Of a stretch of DNA of 15,111 bases, positions 13,719 to 15,111 are shown piece by piece. The stretch is from an uncultured Eubacterium sp. (lineage in GTDB: Bacteria; Bacillota; Clostridia; Lachnospirales; Lachnospiraceae). The stretch's first letter is position 1, and each line of letters opens with the position of its first letter. The notes below the pieces were generated by a model. The model was not told the origin of the DNA, searched no databases, and saw only the letters and a program-made list of their open reading frames with translations. The stretch lies in assembly GCA_905236225.1 (NCBI GenBank), contig CAJOPM010000092.1, forward strand, positions 1 through 15,111. Reading direction: 5' to 3'. Both the position numbers and the translations under genes were made by a program.

Positions 13719-14858
13719 TCATTTTGAAATACGCTTTTTGGCTCTTAATATTCTCCCTTTTATTCTTGCCACCAGGCCTCTTTCTTCAACAAACAATCCA
13801 TACGCCTCGTCCAATATCTGTTTCATATCCTTAGGGTCAAACAGATATGATGAACGATTTTCGTTTATTTTATTTATTCTTCTATAAAAATCCTTTATCT
13901 CTATGCTTAAAAATTTCCTTGGCATATCGGCTGTAGATATTTCTTCATTAAGAAACAGTTTTCCGTCTTGCCTTCCCAAATACTGCCTTGCTACATTCGC
14001 ATTCCCTTCGGCATATTTGTTTAGTAATGAGAGCCTCTTATTATAGGTAAAACCGGTTCTTTTTTTGAGCTTGCCCTCTTTTTTCAGTTCGTCTTGGATT
14101 GCAAACAGCCAGGTTGATATTCCTATATCAAGCTGCGTATATAAACCGACTCTGTTCATATACATCTTGCCTTCAACAATAATATCCGTGATACTCGGAT
14201 TAAACGAGCGATCAGGCGTAATAAAATCATCAGTCATCTTAAGATTGCAACATCCCAGAAAGTCCATGATCAGATTGCCGCCTTCAAACTGCTCTTTTTC
14301 ATATGGCCTTACTATGATATTTTCTTTTCCTATCGCAGCAGATACCTTGGCCAAATATGCGTCATAATCGATATAGTTAATCTTTGAGGACTTTATCTTT
14401 TTAAGATATTCATCTATCGTAAGTTTGAATCTTCTCGAAGTTTGAATTTGCTGCGCATAGTGCGAGTAAGCATAATCGTCCTGTCTCCTTAAATAAACTA
14501 TTACTTTAAGTTTTATATCATACTCTGATAAATCAGATAAAATATCTTCCCAAAAGCCGTCCTCATAACCGCCAAAATTCCACAATCCTTCATCAGACAT
14601 AACTATCGTATCATATTCTTTTGAGAGTTTACCTAGATACTCAAAATTAGCTTTTCGCACCTCTTTATTATTATAGCTTTCACTTTTTACCGAAAGCCAC
14701 CTTCCGTTTCGCTCCGGGTTTACTAAATATTCTTTTTTGCCGAGCGCCGGATATATTGCAGACTGTTTTTTAAGCGCTTCTTCATTATGTGTCATAAACT
14801 GCTGCACTGTCGTGGTTCCCGTCTTAGGTGTTCCTATATGAAGATAAAGTGTACTCAA
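13719..14858 (-). CDS. PAPS-dependent sulfotransferase family protein
   Basis: The 379-residue product carries the 5'-phosphosulfate loop of sulfotransferases at its very N-terminus, HIGTPKTGTTTVQQF (7-21). A plausible 3'-phosphate site follows, VIVYLRRQDDYAYSHYAQ (119-136), with Arg124/125 and Ser132. It has no signal peptide or membrane segment, so it would act in the cytoplasm, moving sulfate from PAPS to an acceptor such as a surface glycan precursor; the acceptor cannot be told from the sequence. The C-terminus is strongly basic (RIKGRILRAKKRISK). The start is TTG at 14858, supported by a perfect AGGAGG 7 bases upstream and by the P-loop beginning six residues later. The upstream surface-protein gene ends 39 bases away with no clear terminator, so they may share a transcript. 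Confidence 0.85.
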   Translation of the reverse strand: MSTLYLHIGTPKTGTTTVQQFMTHNEEALKKQSAIYPALGKKEYLVNPERNGRWLSVKSESYNNKEVRKANFEYLGKLSKEYDTIVMSDEGLWNFGGYEDGFWEDILSDLSEYDIKLKVIVYLRRQDDYAYSHYAQQIQTSRRFKLTIDEYLKKIKSSKINYIDYDAYLAKVSAAIGKENIIVRPYEKEQFEGGNLIMDFLGCCNLKMTDDFITPDRSFNPSITDIIVEGKMYMNRVGLYTQLDIGISTWLFAIQDELKKEGKLKKRTGFTYNKRLSLLNKYAEGNANVARQYLGRQDGKLFLNEEISTADMPRKFLSIEIKDFYRRINKINENRSSYLFDPKDMKQILDEAYGLFVEERGLVARIKGRILRAKKRISK

Positions 14859-14897
14859 TTAATTTCCTCCTATCAAATCAGGCCAAATAATCCGGCA

Positions 14898-15110
14898 TTA
14901 TTTAACTTTTCCAAAAACTTTGGTTTTACTCTTTCCGGCTGAGTTTTTCATATAACATACAACCTTTGATCCGCGTTTTAGGTTATTTACTTCAAACGTA
15001 TATACGTATTTGTTTTTACTTTTCTTTTTGCCTTTCGCCTTATAAATTTTAGATCCGACTTTTAAGACTGCCGTGGCCTTATCCTCACATAAGACCTTGA
15101 TCTGTTTGGT
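14898..15110 (-). CDS. C-terminal end of a surface protein with an Ig-like or Lys-rich repeat (runs off the right edge)
   Basis: The visible 70 residues are the last part of a leftward gene whose start lies beyond the window; the stop is TAA at 14898-14900. The sequence has beta-rich, strongly basic character: LKVGSKIYKAKGKKKSKNK, then YVYTFEVNNLKRGSKVVCYM and NSAGKSKTKVFGKVK. The pattern of a Gly-Ser turn, 'YKAK', a Lys-rich hairpin, 'F.V..LK.G.KV...KNSAGKSK' and a short tail is one I associate with Ig-like C-terminal modules of extracellular proteins in Lachnospiraceae. No catalytic domain is visible, so the function cannot be called. The neighbouring sulfotransferase and the surface genes further on suggest a cell-envelope context. 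Confidence 0.75.
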   Translation of the reverse strand, partial: TKQIKVLCEDKATAVLKVGSKIYKAKGKKKSKNKYVYTFEVNNLKRGSKVVCYMKNSAGKSKTKVFGKVK

Positions 15111-15111
15111 A

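Overview
The window reads as chromosomal DNA of a motile, Gram-positive, strictly fermentative Clostridia-type bacterium, most likely a Lachnospiraceae member (Butyrivibrio-like). This is an inference from moderate GC, strong AGGAGG ribosome sites, extended TGnTATAAT promoters, a CheC phosphatase, Lachnospiraceae-style surface proteins with fibronectin-like and Lys-rich Ig-like ends, and very compact intergenic hairpins. I see no phage, plasmid, insertion sequence or CRISPR array.

Left region (1-2690). The first ~320 bases carry no intact gene but hold a short decayed fragment of UvrB on the minus strand. Next comes a minus-strand gene for an uncharacterised 288-residue protein with an apparent duplicated dimeric alpha/beta-barrel fold, ending in a terminator. 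Divergent from it, a tRNA-Gly(CCC) lies 34 bases upstream of a threonine ammonia-lyase (ilvA-type, one ACT domain).

Convergence (2690-2945). Between ilvA and the leftward asnA is about 250 bases of unusually dense, nested inverted repeats, bounded by a terminator on each side. It looks like an interspersed repeat element or a structured RNA.

Middle (2945-8080). valS and asnA form a leftward two-gene operon with a good promoter and no room for a T-box. Divergent from it is cheC, encoding a CheY-P phosphatase with both active-site motifs intact. Converging on cheC is a 179-residue protein that resembles only the C-terminal part of flagellar cap protein FliD. The two share a palindromic bidirectional terminator.

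Right region (8080-15111), all leftward. A secreted beta-helix protein and a bifunctional autolysin (amidase plus glucosaminidase with two fibronectin-like domains) are 20 bases apart and form a cell-surface operon, probably also reached by transcription from arcC (carbamate kinase). The arcC leader carries a large hairpin followed by a T-rich run, a candidate attenuator. Further upstream are a sulfotransferase with a TTG start and the end of another surface protein that runs off the right edge. The right half therefore looks like a cell-wall and surface-modification neighbourhood with a carbamate kinase inserted in it.
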